Source: Campanula takesimana
Lineage: Eukaryota; Streptophyta; Magnoliopsida; Asterales; Campanulaceae
Direction of reading: 5' to 3'
DNA: 64,000 nt
Assembly (NCBI GenBank): GCA_026119855.1
Contig: JAOWBW010000302.1
Span: forward strand, 1,026,339 to 1,090,338
The position numbers were made by a program, and so were the translations under genes. Shown piece by piece: positions 18,964 to 29,647 of this stretch; within the stretch, counting starts at the first letter, position 1; the number at the start of each line of letters is the position of its first letter. Below the pieces are notes generated by a model. That model was given only the letters and a program-made list of their open reading frames with translations, made no database searches and was not told the origin of the DNA.

Positions 18964-20552
18964 TGTTGGTCCCAAAGGGGCAATAAGGGTTAGAAAATCG
19001 CTAGAGGGGGGGTGAATAGCGTTTTAAAATTCTTTTCAAACCCTTTTGCAATTCAATGGCAAATGCGCACAACTCTTATTTTGGCTAAGTATAGCGCGCA
19101 ACAAGAGTGAAATGCACAGCGGAAATTTAAAGCAGCTCTGCGCAGGGTATACTGCGCAGAGATAAAAACGCACGCGCTAAGTGAGGCTAAAGAGTGGCAC
19201 AAAAATGGTTCTAAGGCAAATGAGCAATAACAATTACAACAACAAAGTGTAGCAATCTGAAAGATCAAACAAAGCAGTTCATAAATAGTTAAGCAGGAAA
19301 TATAATGAACACGCTATTTGGAGAGGTTCGATCGATAAAAGATCTACATCCTCTACCAAGATGGTTAGTCTTGGATTTCTAATGGAGATCTTATAATATG
19401 AGTGAGTATTACAAATTACAACATTTGAGCTCAATACTAACTCAAGATCTATTATCTATGAAGAACAAATCCTAGACTAAACCGGTGTATCTCAAGAAGT
19501 TAGATCAAAATGATCAAAGCTTTAAGAGGTGTGTGTGACAGAATTTCTGGGCTCTATGAATATGAAAGATGAAGAGCAACAAGAATTCTGGTGATATAGG
19601 GCTTTGCGATTTGAGCAGGAGTTTGAAGGTTTGAAGATCTTGAAGGCTGTTCTAAGGAATCTGGAAATATTGAGCAGCAGTCTTCAGATCTTCAAGGTTT
19701 CTCAATGAAGCATGAAACTCGATCTCTTGAAGCATGCAAGCTTAAGAAACTTGGAAATGGGAATGAGAAGGCTATTTATAGTTGAGCTTAAAAAAACTAG
19801 CCGTTGGAGCTCTGAGCAAGGACGATGTGCTGGCACAATATGATTGGCGCGCAGGTGTCCTTTATAGCCGTTGGAGACAGAGCAAGGACAATGAGCTGGC
19901 ACAATGTGATTGGTGCGCAGGTGTCCTTTGTACCCGTTGAAGACTGAGCATGAAGACCAAATTCAAATCTTCTTCTAGAAGGTTGACAGTTGTCTTCACT
20001 TGAAATATTTCTTTGAAGCGTGTCTCCACCAATGGTTTTTTTCGTTTGTGCACACCTCAGCACTCTGGCTCAATCCAAAAAGCGTAGCTTGTCTTATCGC
20101 TTTCCAAGCTTCTAGAATATGAGATCAGGAGATGAGGAATTTGACCAAGGTTGAGTGTCCGCGCACAAAGGCATGCGCATTGCCGACGCGTATGGATGCT
20201 GCGCATGGGCAGCATGCGCACCATGCTTGGTCACTAAAAGATCTCTTCAGAGTTTAGGGAATAAGACCTTGAAAACTGAGCAGGGTCAAAAGCTGCGCAA
20301 GATATCTATGCGCAGTGGCGACCTGCGCAGAGAACATCCTGCGCAGTGAAATGAATCCTGCTTAGGAAATCTTCGATCCTTCATAGCTTCAAGTCCTATA
20401 ATCTAAGCCTATACTATAAAAAGGACTTGGCTAAAAATTGAAGTTATAAACTTCTTTACATGAGGTCCTAAAGTCCATAAAAATACTCATAGGTGATGGT
20501 ATCAATCAATTCTAACAAATATAGGAGGGTTAAGTGATAAGCATACCCAACA
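18964..20552 (-). mobile_element. Element C: 3' LTR (1589 bp)
   Basis: It starts TGTTGGTCCC and ends ACCCAACA. It is homologous to 44165-45781. It has a minus-strand TATA box at 19781-19770 and about ten TGCGCA palindromes, dense at 20150-20350. Confidence 0.9.
19770..19781 (-). promoter_or_regulatory. Element C 3' LTR TATA box
   Basis: The minus strand reads CTATAAATAGCC, and the same word is at 44992-44981 in the 5' LTR. Its place inside the LTR with the TGCGCA-rich part upstream fits a U3 promoter. Confidence 0.6.
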
Positions 20553-20566
20553 ATCTCCCCCTAAAT
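20553..20566 (-). other. Element C: polypurine tract
   Basis: The minus strand reads ATTTAGGGGGAGAT next to the LTR start TGTTGG, a typical copia plus-strand priming site. Confidence 0.85.
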
Positions 20567-21184
20567 GATTGATACCATTACCTACTATAACAAAGGCAAT
20601 CCATTGTACTTGATAATAATATGTCCATAAAAATGAAAATGGTAAATCATGCCTCAAGTCAACGCACACACTAGCCTATGCTATAGATTTCTAATCTATC
20701 CAAAAGATTAAAACTTACAAGATAGGAACGATAGAAATATCATCCAGCGCATACAAATAATATGAGATGTATTTTTAAGTATGCGTTTAAACTGAATGTT
20801 TAAACATCATGCGTAGAAAACATGAGCAGAAAAGATTATGCGCATGAGTTTAAGTAATAATGCATTCAATGTTCCACAAACGAATGGTTTGAATTGAATA
20901 AGGTTTTGTGAAAGCATAATGATGCATTCTTCTCATTAAAACTTGAAGGATTATCAGTTACAGAGTACAAGCTTTAAAGAGGAAAAACAAAAGAGTGCGC
21001 ACAAAAACAAACGTGCACGAAACAAAAAGTATGCGGAACGAGAATAAGAGATCTAAAAAAAATAGAGCAAAATACTTACAAAGGAAGCCTAGTCTATTCT
21101 GATGCGGCAAAGGGCTTCACGCAGCTCGTTCTGGAGGCTGTTGAACTTGTTCATGAGTTCCACCTTTAAATCTTGAAACTTGTC
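20567..21184. other. Element C: 3' untranslated region
   Basis: No gene was seen. It is AT-rich with scattered GCGCA/TGCGCA words (for example near 20850 and 20998), the motif that marks this element's noncoding DNA. Confidence 0.5.
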
Positions 21185-23236
21185 CTAGAACTCAATAGCT
21201 TTGCCAACGTAAGTGTTCATGCCTCTGCGCATATCGGCATTGTCATCAACCAGCTCTCTGAACTTTGCTCTGCAGTCCGTCTGGATGGCAGTCTGCGTAG
21301 CTTCTAGTCTTGTGTCGGTATGAAGGCGCAGAGTGTTGACGCTGGCTTGAATATCTAGCATTGCGTAGTCCATCTTGGCTTTGAACGCAGAAGAAAAATC
21401 TGTCATAGACTTAGTAATGCATTTACGCACTTCTTCAATATTAATCTCACTTCCATATGCATAGCTTCCTTGTCCAATCCTCTCCATCTGAGCTTGAAGA
21501 TCATCAAATCCTTTAAGTAACCCATCTGCGAGGGTTTTCTTTAGCTTTTTCAGTATATCCCTGAATCCACCATCAATCGCTCCAAAGGTGCACACATTAT
21601 TGAGTAGTGCGCTGACATTTTCGAGCTGGGCGCTGATGGTTCTCAGGGAGTCCAGGATAAGTTGATCCAAAGTTATAGGAACTCGTTCTTGCGCCTTTTC
21701 TTGCGCAGGCTCAGAGAGATGATCAGATGAACTTGCCTTTGCACTCTTAGCACTCTCTGTCCTAGCACTCTCCATGCTCTCCTTTGCCTCCTTTGCACTT
21801 GCCTTTGCCTTTGCTTCCTCCTTCGCTTTCTCCCCCTTAATGGTATTAATCTCCAAACGCTGCATATCTAGACGGTACAGCAAAGCAGTTTTAGCAGTAA
21901 GGAGTTGATTCAGATGCAACTGCGTAGCGACTTGATTCGCTTGAACAGAATGCAAGGCTTGCGCGATCTGGCGTAGGTCATCCGAAGAGGTAGTAGGAAT
22001 CTCAAGAGCTGTAGATGAAGGTTTAACTAGAGAAATATCACTGCTGTCAGAGGCTTCGGAACGAGTGCGGCGCTTCTTCAATCCTTTTGCGCCGCGGCAC
22101 ACTTTCTGCTTTAGACGAGAAGAAACATGTGTGATATCAGCACTAGGGACAGCTTCTTGAGTAGCTTCGTGCCTTTGCTTCCCCTGAACTGCAGCATCAT
22201 CTGAATCACCACGAAAATTAGCCTTGTGCTTCATTGTGGTAGGCTTTAAGGGAGCAGGAGCTGGTTTGCTGGTAGGATCTGCCTCTTTGAATGAAATCTC
22301 TTTGGTGTATTGAACCAAAGGAATGTCCTTGATCTTTTTGCCACTGGGCGTAGCAATGCCCTTCCCCTTGCGTTTATACGTATCTTCTGAGGCTTCTTGC
22401 GCAGCATCAGGTAGAGATTTACCTTTACTCTTTTTGGACTTGGCCACAGGGATTGGGCCTATCCAAGGTTCCTTGTTGGGAGCAGAATCAGACAGCCAGA
22501 TTTCATAGTATTTAGTGTTACCGATCTCACTGCGCAAATTCTGGAGATACACTCTGGAGTAGTACTTTGCGTCACAAGACTGCTTCTTGATTGACGGTTC
22601 TTCAACATAGGTGGCCAGTTCGCCATAAGTCAATAAGAGTTTAGTTAGCAATCTGCAGTGAGTTCGGTATTTAGTCTTCCCTGCATTCAGCTTCTTGTCA
22701 TAGCTGGTCATTCCCTTCACAATCTCATTGTAGATAATCTGCGGCCAGTCGAGTTGAACTTCATTGAAGATGACTGCGGAGTATTCCCACTGCTTTGAGA
22801 TGAAATGTCCATTATTTACATTCTTGCACTTGAGAGAATCTCCAATGATGGTGCACAGGTGATACATCACCTCACCAAATTCCTTTCTGTTATGCATTGG
22901 CCACTTCTTGTTTAGAGAAGGAATGCCAATAAGTTTCTGTGCAAGTGCATTTTGATGAACCTCATCATAGTTGACAGAAGTATTATCAACATTGAAGTTT
23001 AGGAGACTGCGAATGTGGTTAGGATGAACCATTACATCACTGTGCTGTACAGTGGCCATGATCATTTCCGTTGGCTTTCCTTCAAGTTGTGCCGGGACAA
23101 CTTTTGCTGTCTTGAAGAATTCATCTACTAGCACAGGCACTATGAAGGATTGATTAAGAGTGAATAACGGAAGAATGCTAGAGGAACTGAGATGGTGCAG
23201 CAGACGACGTCCAACTGCGTCTAGAGAAAGATCTGC
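21185..23236 (-). CDS. Element C extra gene, exon 2: large unrecognised protein with coiled-coil tail
   Basis: An uninterrupted frame of about 683 residues follows a splice acceptor (minus-strand AATTCAG ending at 23237; an alternative at 23276 would include a TGA). It is in sense with C's pol and downstream of it, the position where Sireviruses carry an env-like gene. Visible parts: an N-terminal region with conserved-looking text (VHPNHIRSLLNF, WEYSAVIFNEVQLDWPQIIYNEI), basic nuclear-signal-like clusters (KSKKSKGKS, RKGKG, RLKQKVCRGAKGLKKRR), a charged Ala/Lys/Glu helix and a C-terminal coiled-coil-like stretch. I see no signal peptide or membrane segment, so an envelope role is not supported. 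It has stayed open while C's pol decayed. Exon 1 is at 39642-39779, and D lies in the intron. Confidence 0.65.
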   Translation of the reverse strand, partial: ADLSLDAVGRRLLHHLSSSSILPLFTLNQSFIVPVLVDEFFKTAKVVPAQLEGKPTEMIMATVQHSDVMVHPNHIRSLLNFNVDNTSVNYDEVHQNALAQKLIGIPSLNKKWPMHNRKEFGEVMYHLCTIIGDSLKCKNVNNGHFISKQWEYSAVIFNEVQLDWPQIIYNEIVKGMTSYDKKLNAGKTKYRTHCRLLTKLLLTYGELATYVEEPSIKKQSCDAKYYSRVYLQNLRSEIGNTKYYEIWLSDSAPNKEPWIGPIPVAKSKKSKGKSLPDAAQEASEDTYKRKGKGIATPSGKKIKDIPLVQYTKEISFKEADPTSKPAPAPLKPTTMKHKANFRGDSDDAAVQGKQRHEATQEAVPSADITHVSSRLKQKVCRGAKGLKKRRTRSEASDSSDISLVKPSSTALEIPTTSSDDLRQIAQALHSVQANQVATQLHLNQLLTAKTALLYRLDMQRLEINTIKGEKAKEEAKAKASAKEAKESMESARTESAKSAKASSSDHLSEPAQEKAQERVPITLDQLILDSLRTISAQLENVSALLNNVCTFGAIDGGFRDILKKLKKTLADGLLKGFDDLQAQMERIGQGSYAYGSEINIEEVRKCITKSMTDFSSAFKAKMDYAMLDIQASVNTLRLHTDTRLEATQTAIQTDCRAKFRELVDDNADMRRGMNTYVGKAIEF

Positions 23237-23451
23237 CTGAATTAGTTCCCAACCAGGTATGAAGTAAATGTGTCACTGCGTAAAACAATGGATAGAATTA
23301 GACAACCTATTGCACATGGAGCTGTGCGCATTTGCAAATAATGCAGATATACCTTGGCACACAAGTTCCATGATAAGCAAAAATATTTATGCGCAGAGAA
23401 AATGAAATTGATGCGCATAAAATAAGAATGCATACACAGAAAGTAAGGGAT

Positions 23452-23456
23452 CATGC
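23452..23456. repeat. Target-site duplication of element D, left (CATGC)
   Basis: CATGC flanks the D LTR here and again at 39157-39161, a perfect match. Confidence 0.92.
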
Positions 23457-23659
23457 TGTTAGTACCCGATCTGAAAATGAGTTTATTAGGACTTGCCCAA
23501 AAATACAAGGACTTTATAGGAATTAGAAACCTTGTAAAGACTTGTCCCGGATTCCCGAAATATCTCATTTATGACAAAATCTATCAAATTAGGTAGTGAA
23601 TGGTTTCCTTAAAACCATGCAGAAACCCTAGCTTAAGAATCAAGTCAGCCGGAATCCTT

Positions 23660-23741
23660 GGCCACGCGGCCAACCTTGCTGCGCGTTGATCTTGGCCACG
23701 CGGCCACTCTTGTCACCGGCTTCAACCATGGCCAGGTGGCC
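23660..23741 (+). promoter_or_regulatory. Element D 5' LTR: cluster of three GGCCACGCGGCC-type sites
   Basis: Sites are at 23660-23671, 23694-23705 and 23730-23741 (the last GGCCAGGTGGCC), spaced 34 and 36 bp, 50-130 bp upstream of the TATA box. The same three sites are in the 3' LTR at 38214-38295. Matching clusters precede both antisense genes of D. Confidence 0.7.
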
Positions 23742-23788
23742 AACCTTGCTCTGGATGATCCTGACCATCAGATCTTCCCATCAGCCTA

Positions 23789-23798
23789 CTATATAAAC
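23789..23798 (+). promoter_or_regulatory. Element D 5' LTR TATA box
   Basis: CTATATAAAC lies downstream of the palindrome cluster. The 3' LTR has TTATATAAAC at the same place (about 38343). Confidence 0.65.
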
Positions 23799-24276
23799 CA
23801 TTCCATTCCATTGGTTTTGGGCCGATTGGGAGAGCTCTAAGTACGAATTTTGGAGTTCTTAAACACTATTTTGCTCCCTAATTAAGCATTCAAACACTCA
23901 AGGAGATAAAGGTTTATTTCTTGCCAACATAGGTAAGTTTTCTAACTTATTTCTTCACGTTCTTGCATTATTTCTAATGTAGATCTTTAATATTCATGTT
24001 CTTGCATGTTTATTCATAGTTTCTTCATATGCTTCGCATGTTCATTCATATGTTCATACATGTTCTTCATATGTTCATCGTGTTCATAGATTAAAACCTT
24101 ATTTATGCTATATTTAGGGTTGCGATCTTCGTAATTACATGTTATTTCATAGCCGATGATGATCGAGGGTTCATCAACCCAAGGATGATCTAGGAACTAC
24201 TTCTAAACCCTAATCTTTAGGTAATCCCCCCTCATTATGCATGATCCCGATTCTTCTGCCTATTCTAATTCTCTGC

Positions 24277-24340
24277 GAACTTCGCTGACCTGAGCTTCTC
24301 ACATTGAGAGGAACGTAGGCAATCTTCGGATCCGGTCTAA
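24277..24340 (+). ncRNA. Element D 5' LTR: two-hairpin RNA module
   Basis: GAACTTCGCTGACCTGAG, hairpin CTC-acatt-GAG, GGAACGTAGG, hairpin ATC-ttcg-GAT, then CCGGTCTA. This is one of six copies in elements B and D whose stems co-vary. It lies about 480 bp downstream of the TATA box, so it should be in the element transcript. Confidence 0.5.
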
Positions 24341-24603
24341 ATCACTAACACACTACTAACACATTCATCGTGATAGAAAGACCGATCAATTCGGGCAATA
24401 GGAGTGATAACATTCAATATTCTTCTCTTGTTGTAATTTGACCCCCGAACCCATTAAAAATGCTTTTTTCAATGTTTTGGGTTTAATTAAAACGGCGTGG
24501 CGACTCTCATAATTTTAATGTCGTTAAGAATATTCCCTTTGTAAATAAAAATAATCACAAGATACTTCCCATGCGTCGCTTCATCGGAAAGGGGTATTCA
24601 CAG

Positions 24604-24622
24604 TGGCGACTCTGCTGGGGAC
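24604..24622 (+). other. Element D: primer-binding site (tRNA-Arg type)
   Basis: TGGCGACTCTGCTGGGGAC directly follows the LTR. It fits, with one mismatch in memory, the complement of the 3' end of a plant tRNA-Arg, the primer type used by Tat/Ogre elements. The same site is inverted in B at 53484-53502. Confidence 0.8.
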
Positions 24623-24664
24623 TGCTTTGAAACTTTTTCAAACTTAGTGGGTCTAACTTTCGTT

Positions 24665-25141
24665 CACATCATGATGTTTGCCATGTTCTCACATGCACCT
24701 TACACTTTGCCATGTTCTCACATGCACCACACACTTCGCCATGTTTACACATGCACACACCTGCCATGTTCACACATGCACACACCTGCCATGTTTACAC
24801 ATGCACACACATGCCATGTTTACACATGCACATACCTGCCATGTTTGCTCATGCACACCTGCCATGTTTACACATGCACACACCTTCCATGTTCGCACAT
24901 GAACACACCTGCCATGTTTACACATACACACCTCTGCCATGTTCACACATGCACACACCTGCCATGTTTACACATGCACACACCTGCCATGTTTACACAT
25001 GCACACACCTGCTATGTTTGCTCATGCACACCTGCCATGTTTACACATGCACACACCTGCCATGTTCGCACATGCACACTTGCCATGTTTATACATGCAC
25101 CTCACATACTTTCCATGTTTACACATGCACCCGCGCACCCC
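24665..25141 (+). repeat. Element D leader: about eighteen copies of a 25-bp unit
   Basis: The unit is of the type GCCATGTTTACACATGCACACACCT. Since 25 is not a multiple of 3, the array stays open in all three forward frames and produces overlapping Cys/His-rich frames (HTCHVYTCTHLPC). These are not considered genes. The array sits between primer site and gag. Confidence 0.85.
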
Positions 25142-26010
25142 GCAATGTTAATACTTGTACTTTGTTGATACTTATACTTTGTATATACCTTGTATCCTTG
25201 TACCTTTGTTATTTTTGCTTTAGTATTAGGGTCAAACAAAACTCTGCCATGCTCCCTTGTACATTATTCTCTATCTCTCTCTCTCTCTATCATGCATTGC
25301 ATTTGCATGATCCTAACATTAAAAACTTCTCTCTTTTCTCCCTAAAAAGAATTAGTTTTTACCACACACTACCACAGTCCGTATCAGCACTACACAGGTC
25401 CCCATTACCCGGAGTATTCGATGTGCAGGAATTTGTGCGCTACTGTCGCACTCTTTTCGAGTCACTCGTCTATTCCACTCACCGTATATGGTGGGAACCT
25501 TTTACCTAACCCGTGTCAACCCACACTAGTATAGGTAACACACCTAGGTTTTTGACCGGTTGGTTTGGCTAGCTTTTTCTTAATAGTCAATTAACGTGCT
25601 GTCCATGTCAAGTCATCCCCAAGTCAATGATGAATCGAGATCTCTGAGAGAAAGTGCACAAAAAAGTGATTTCCCTACAAGGGACGTGCCATGGTAAGGT
25701 GAGTGTTTATTGTCAAGATCTCCGCTCATCATTAACTTGCGTAGGATGCAACATAGACATCACGTTAAATGCCTTTAAGGAAGGGTTAGTCGTAGGATCC
25801 GATGGTTGGTGGAAGCCGCTTGCCCTATAAGAACCTCGCCCAAATTGTTCGTTTGGGGGTGTGCAATGCAGGTGAAAAACGAGGGGACTATAGACGTAGT
25901 GATGGCCTCCACTAATCGTAGTCTTCTAACTAGTTGCGAAAAAGGGGTACCCCTTCCAACCAATTAGGATGTAAGTAATGTATGTTTTTGTAAATTAAAA
26001 TATACTTTGC
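25142..26010 (+). other. Element D: rest of the gag leader
   Basis: No gene was supported. A (CT)n run lies at about 25268-25288. The region is presumably the untranslated gag leader and packaging region. Confidence 0.4.
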
Positions 26011-28539
26011 ATGAGCCTTCCCCCTCTCTTAAAGCTTCATTTCCCTTCAACCTTTCAGCAAAGCAAGTTTGGATCCGTTCTGGTGGTTGACTACAACGTG
26101 AAGCTTCTACTCCGTCCACGTTCTCAGTCTCGTCACCAGCAATGTCAACTACCGCTTCATCTTCAGCCTCTGCTCAACACTGAGGCTACTCTCAATGGTA
26201 TTCCCCCAAGCCTTCAGAACTTCGTCGCCGGTCTCGAAGCCAAGATCAAGAATCTCGAAGAAAGCAAAAAGATGTTGGAAGACCAGAACCAACAGTTGAA
26301 GGGTCACATTCAAAAAAAGGGAACTAAACTGGTGCCCGATGGTGAGAATTTCATTTATGTCGAGGATGAAGAGGTCAATACCAACTGTCCCCCCAACACC
26401 AATGCCACCGCCTTCCCATTTCCAAGCTACCGCAATGTTCCACCTCCTTCCCTCTACACCCAACAAGGTTTCACTACCATGAGCAAGAACAAGGCTGTCT
26501 ATGAACCTTCCCCCGAACTGCTTGGTGGTTACCTCTCTGCTAGCAAACTACCCGCACCCTCGTTGCCTCTGAGTATTGGGATGGCCGCTGCTACTACTTC
26601 CACTACTCCTCCCGTCATTCTGTCAGAATCTATACCCGACATCTCCAATCACCCAGTGGTCACGGCCATGCAAGAGCAAATGCGTAAGTTGATCGAGACC
26701 GTGGATAAGCAAAGTGCACCGACTACCAAGACAATCAACCCTAGCCAAGTGGGGGCTCCCCTCAAGGATTTCAAGATGCCTAAAGTGGCAATGTTTCATG
26801 GTGACTCGTGTCCTAAGACTCATTTGGATAGTTATGTGTTGGCCATGAGGGCTCGTGACTGCACCAACGAACAAATGGCTCGCGTATTCCATAGCACTTT
26901 GGATGGTATAGCTCTGCGTTGGTTCTTGGGGCTAGAACCAAGCGAGAGGCAAACTTGGGATCAAATCAGCGCCATTTTCTGTGAGAAGTATCAAGCTAAC
27001 TTGGATTGGCATGTGAATCGAACGGATCTTGAGAACACTATGCAAAATCCCGGCGAGGCTATTTATGATTTTTACAAGAGGTGGAATCATCGGTTGTGCG
27101 AGGTCCAATACCCACCAAAAGCAAAGGAACAGAAGCAGATTTTCTACAAGTGCTTGCTACCGGAGATGAAAGCAGCTATAGGTAATGGTTACTTCCCTGA
27201 TTTGCGGGAAATGGTTGACGCCGGAGTAAGGTACGAAGCAGGGTTCACTGGGATTGTGCCGCCAAAAGAAAGTCCAAAGACCAACAACAACAACTCCTTC
27301 CGCTACAAGGGTCCTACTGCGCCTGCGCCTCCTAGGGGTGGAAAGGAGGCCGTCGGCCAAGTGAATATGGTCCAGAAAGAGGTCCCGTTAGATGTTCAAG
27401 CTGTCACAAGGAATGGGGCTCCGCCGCAAAGAGAGAGGGAGCACTTTGACGATTTTGGTATGCCCATGGGGAAAGTCTTTGACGTGTTAGTCAAGAGAGG
27501 TCTTATCAAGCCTTTAGAGAATTATCAACCCGCCTACCCAAGAACCGATTTGGACGCCTCCAAGTTCTGCAACTATCACAAGCACATCGGGCACACAACG
27601 GATGGTTGTATTCAATTGAAGCGCGTAGTTCAAGGGTTGATCAATGACAAGAAGATTGAGAAGCCGAAGGGTCCTAATGTGGTGAATAACCCTCTTCCTA
27701 ACAATGGGGGTGGGGTGAATATGGTGCAAACATGCAAGATCAGTATCCTAGAGCTCATGGATGCCTTTGACAAGATAGGGCTCACGATGGTGGATATCTT
27801 CATGGCATTGGTGACGTTAGAAATGCTCGAACCGTTAGAAGGACACCTTCCCCGTCTTGGTTGCGATTTATCAAAGTTTTGCCACTACCACAAGTGCACC
27901 GGTCACACTACCGAAGAATGTTTTGAACTCAAGAAAGCCGTGCAAGAGCTCATCCATAAGGGAGTAGTCGAAGACCCTAGAGATTATGTAGCTAGCAATG
28001 TACTCATGGTAGAACTTAGTGAGATCACTGATCCGGCCAAGCCTGTTGTGGCGGACTGTGATGAGATGGGTTGTATTCCAAGAACTAATAATAAAGAATC
28101 TTCTTGCTACTTGTTGTCTTTAGAAGAACTAATGAGTGAAGTCGAATCTCTAGAGGAAGAGAGTCCCAAGCCCTCTCAACCTCTTTCTTGGGCCGAAATC
28201 TTCGAGGAGGCCGAAAAAACCAAAGTTTCGCCCCCTTGTCATGACTCGCCATTGTCATTGGAGGAGCTACGTGCAGAAGTTTGTCTCTTTACAAGATCCG
28301 GTCAAGTGTACCAATCTAACCCGAAGGGTGCAAAGAAAGTCTTTGGGAAGGAACCCGAGCAAGCCGACCTAGACAAAGAAGACCCTATCCTCACTCAACT
28401 CAAACAAACCCAAGCCCATATTTTACTATGGTCCCTACTCACCTCCTCCCTAGCCCATCGCCTCATGCTCGAGCAAAACCTCGCCCACCATGGTACCATC
28501 CACTATTACCCCGGAGGACGTCACCCACATGATTGGTAA
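26011..28539 (+). CDS. Element D Gag
   Basis: An open frame of 842 residues. The N-terminal 60 may be untranslated: another ATG at 26142, in a different frame, begins MSTTASSSASAQH before a stop, so the true start is uncertain. A coiled coil (LEAKIKNLEESKKMLEDQNQ) is at about 72-95. The retrotransposon gag core (MPKVAMFHGDSCP ... ALRWFLGLEPS ... IYDFYKRWNHRL) is at about 250-400. Two zinc-knuckle-like motifs of C-X2-H-X4-H-X4-C form occur, CNYHKHIGHTTDGC and CHYHKCTGHTTEEC, each followed by a similar helix. Gag would package element RNA. It overlaps the protease frame by 50 bases, suggesting frameshifted translation. Confidence 0.8.
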   Translation: MSLPPLLKLHFPSTFQQSKFGSVLVVDYNVKLLLRPRSQSRHQQCQLPLHLQPLLNTEATLNGIPPSLQNFVAGLEAKIKNLEESKKMLEDQNQQLKGHIQKKGTKLVPDGENFIYVEDEEVNTNCPPNTNATAFPFPSYRNVPPPSLYTQQGFTTMSKNKAVYEPSPELLGGYLSASKLPAPSLPLSIGMAAATTSTTPPVILSESIPDISNHPVVTAMQEQMRKLIETVDKQSAPTTKTINPSQVGAPLKDFKMPKVAMFHGDSCPKTHLDSYVLAMRARDCTNEQMARVFHSTLDGIALRWFLGLEPSERQTWDQISAIFCEKYQANLDWHVNRTDLENTMQNPGEAIYDFYKRWNHRLCEVQYPPKAKEQKQIFYKCLLPEMKAAIGNGYFPDLREMVDAGVRYEAGFTGIVPPKESPKTNNNNSFRYKGPTAPAPPRGGKEAVGQVNMVQKEVPLDVQAVTRNGAPPQREREHFDDFGMPMGKVFDVLVKRGLIKPLENYQPAYPRTDLDASKFCNYHKHIGHTTDGCIQLKRVVQGLINDKKIEKPKGPNVVNNPLPNNGGGVNMVQTCKISILELMDAFDKIGLTMVDIFMALVTLEMLEPLEGHLPRLGCDLSKFCHYHKCTGHTTEECFELKKAVQELIHKGVVEDPRDYVASNVLMVELSEITDPAKPVVADCDEMGCIPRTNNKESSCYLLSLEELMSEVESLEEESPKPSQPLSWAEIFEEAEKTKVSPPCHDSPLSLEELRAEVCLFTRSGQVYQSNPKGAKKVFGKEPEQADLDKEDPILTQLKQTQAHILLWSLLTSSLAHRLMLEQNLAHHGTIHYYPGGRHPHDW

Positions 28540-29647
28540 TATCCACTATGGAAACATCATCACTTTATCGGAGCTAGACAAGCCAGTGTTCGGAGTTGAT
28601 CATAATGAGCCTTTATATATCACTGTCGAAGTAAATGGCAAGAAGATTCCCCGTGTATTCATTGACAATGGTTCTGCTATTAATATCCTGCCTTCAAGGA
28701 TGATGGATGTGGTTGGCGTTCATGGTGTTGATTTACGCCCATCGATGCAAACCATCAAAGCTTATGACTCTACATGCCGCACCGTGATAGGCGAAGACAC
28801 CTTACCCATTACCATCAGAACAAAGATCCTACCAACCGACTTCCACGTAATAGACATCCCCGCGACCTTCTCACTCCTCCTTGGCTGGCCGTGGTTACAT
28901 CAGTCGGGCGCTGTCCCATCTTCCCTGCACCAGTGTGTGAAGTTCCAATCTGGTAATAAAGTGACCATCATCTACAGTGATCTCGTAACTGCCCAAGGGA
29001 CGGACACCAAGGGCGTTCCTGTCTTACAGATTCAGCATGGGGAAGAGAGCCGACTCTTCAATGGCTTCGAAATAGTCGCTCAAGCACAGATCTGCACCAT
29101 CGACCTCACCAAAACAACGGACAAAGTGGCACCTGTTGTCAAGATACTGCGTAACATGGGTTTTATACCGGGGCTGGGGCTAGGTAAGAACTTGCAAAGC
29201 CCCACAAAATTGGTTAAAGAGGTTAATCATCGAGGGTTGTTCGGTCTAGGATACACCCTTACTCCTGAAGACAAGATGGAGCAACAAAGGATAGAATTGC
29301 TTAAAAAGATGAAGCTCCCCTACAAAAAGCCTGAAATGCGGCCATACCGCCTCTCCCTGAATAGCTACTTTGTCAGGGAAGGCGAGGAGTTTTCGTGTTT
29401 TGAGTTCGCTGAGCCATGGATTGACCACACTGGGAAGTTGCAGAAAGGGTTCAAGATTTTCAGAGATGTGGAATTCGATCGGTCCAACATGAAGCTGACT
29501 TACATGGAATATGACAGAGCCACGGGCAGAGTTAGAACCATCAGGCATGAGTACTCCACCAAGGTGGCAGATGACTTGGCAGATCAACTTGAAGCCGCAA
29601 CCCTTGACAAGCCAGCAATAGAAGCTGCAGAAACTCCATGTCCCTGA
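28490..29647 (+). CDS. Element D protease with G-patch domain
   Basis: 385 residues, overlapping gag. The aspartic-protease motif is VFIDNGSAINILPSRMM (D-N-G-S form, as usual in Tat elements), followed by FHVIDIPATFSLLLGWPWLH. A G-patch-like segment RNMGFIPGLGLGKNLQSP ... GLFGLGY lies at about residues 222-260. Such glycine-rich RNA-binding modules also follow the protease in some retroviruses. The frame ends at 29645-29647, before the RT. Confidence 0.8.
   Translation: MVPSTITPEDVTHMIGNIHYGNIITLSELDKPVFGVDHNEPLYITVEVNGKKIPRVFIDNGSAINILPSRMMDVVGVHGVDLRPSMQTIKAYDSTCRTVIGEDTLPITIRTKILPTDFHVIDIPATFSLLLGWPWLHQSGAVPSSLHQCVKFQSGNKVTIIYSDLVTAQGTDTKGVPVLQIQHGEESRLFNGFEIVAQAQICTIDLTKTTDKVAPVVKILRNMGFIPGLGLGKNLQSPTKLVKEVNHRGLFGLGYTLTPEDKMEQQRIELLKKMKLPYKKPEMRPYRLSLNSYFVREGEEFSCFEFAEPWIDHTGKLQKGFKIFRDVEFDRSNMKLTYMEYDRATGRVRTIRHEYSTKVADDLADQLEAATLDKPAIEAAETPCP

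Larger units (their letters stand above)
23457..24602 (+). mobile_element. Element D: 5' LTR
   Basis: It starts TGTTAGTACC and ends GGTATTCACA. It contains three GGCC-n4-GGCC sites (23660-23741), a TATA box at 23789 and an RNA module at 24277-24340. Confidence 0.92.

Noticed and set aside
21185..23236. Envelope gene in element C
   Set aside because: The position fits env-like genes of Sireviruses, but no signal peptide, transmembrane segment or fusion-type region is visible.
24604..24622. tRNA gene fragment
   Set aside because: The sequence is the 18-19 base complement of a tRNA 3' end next to an LTR, that is a primer-binding site. No cloverleaf can be drawn around it.
24647..25509. Cys/His-rich open frames in three forward frames, looking like a zinc or antifreeze-type repeat protein
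   Set aside because: The 25-bp minisatellite stays open in every frame, so all three reading frames give the same kind of protein. No start context or homology.
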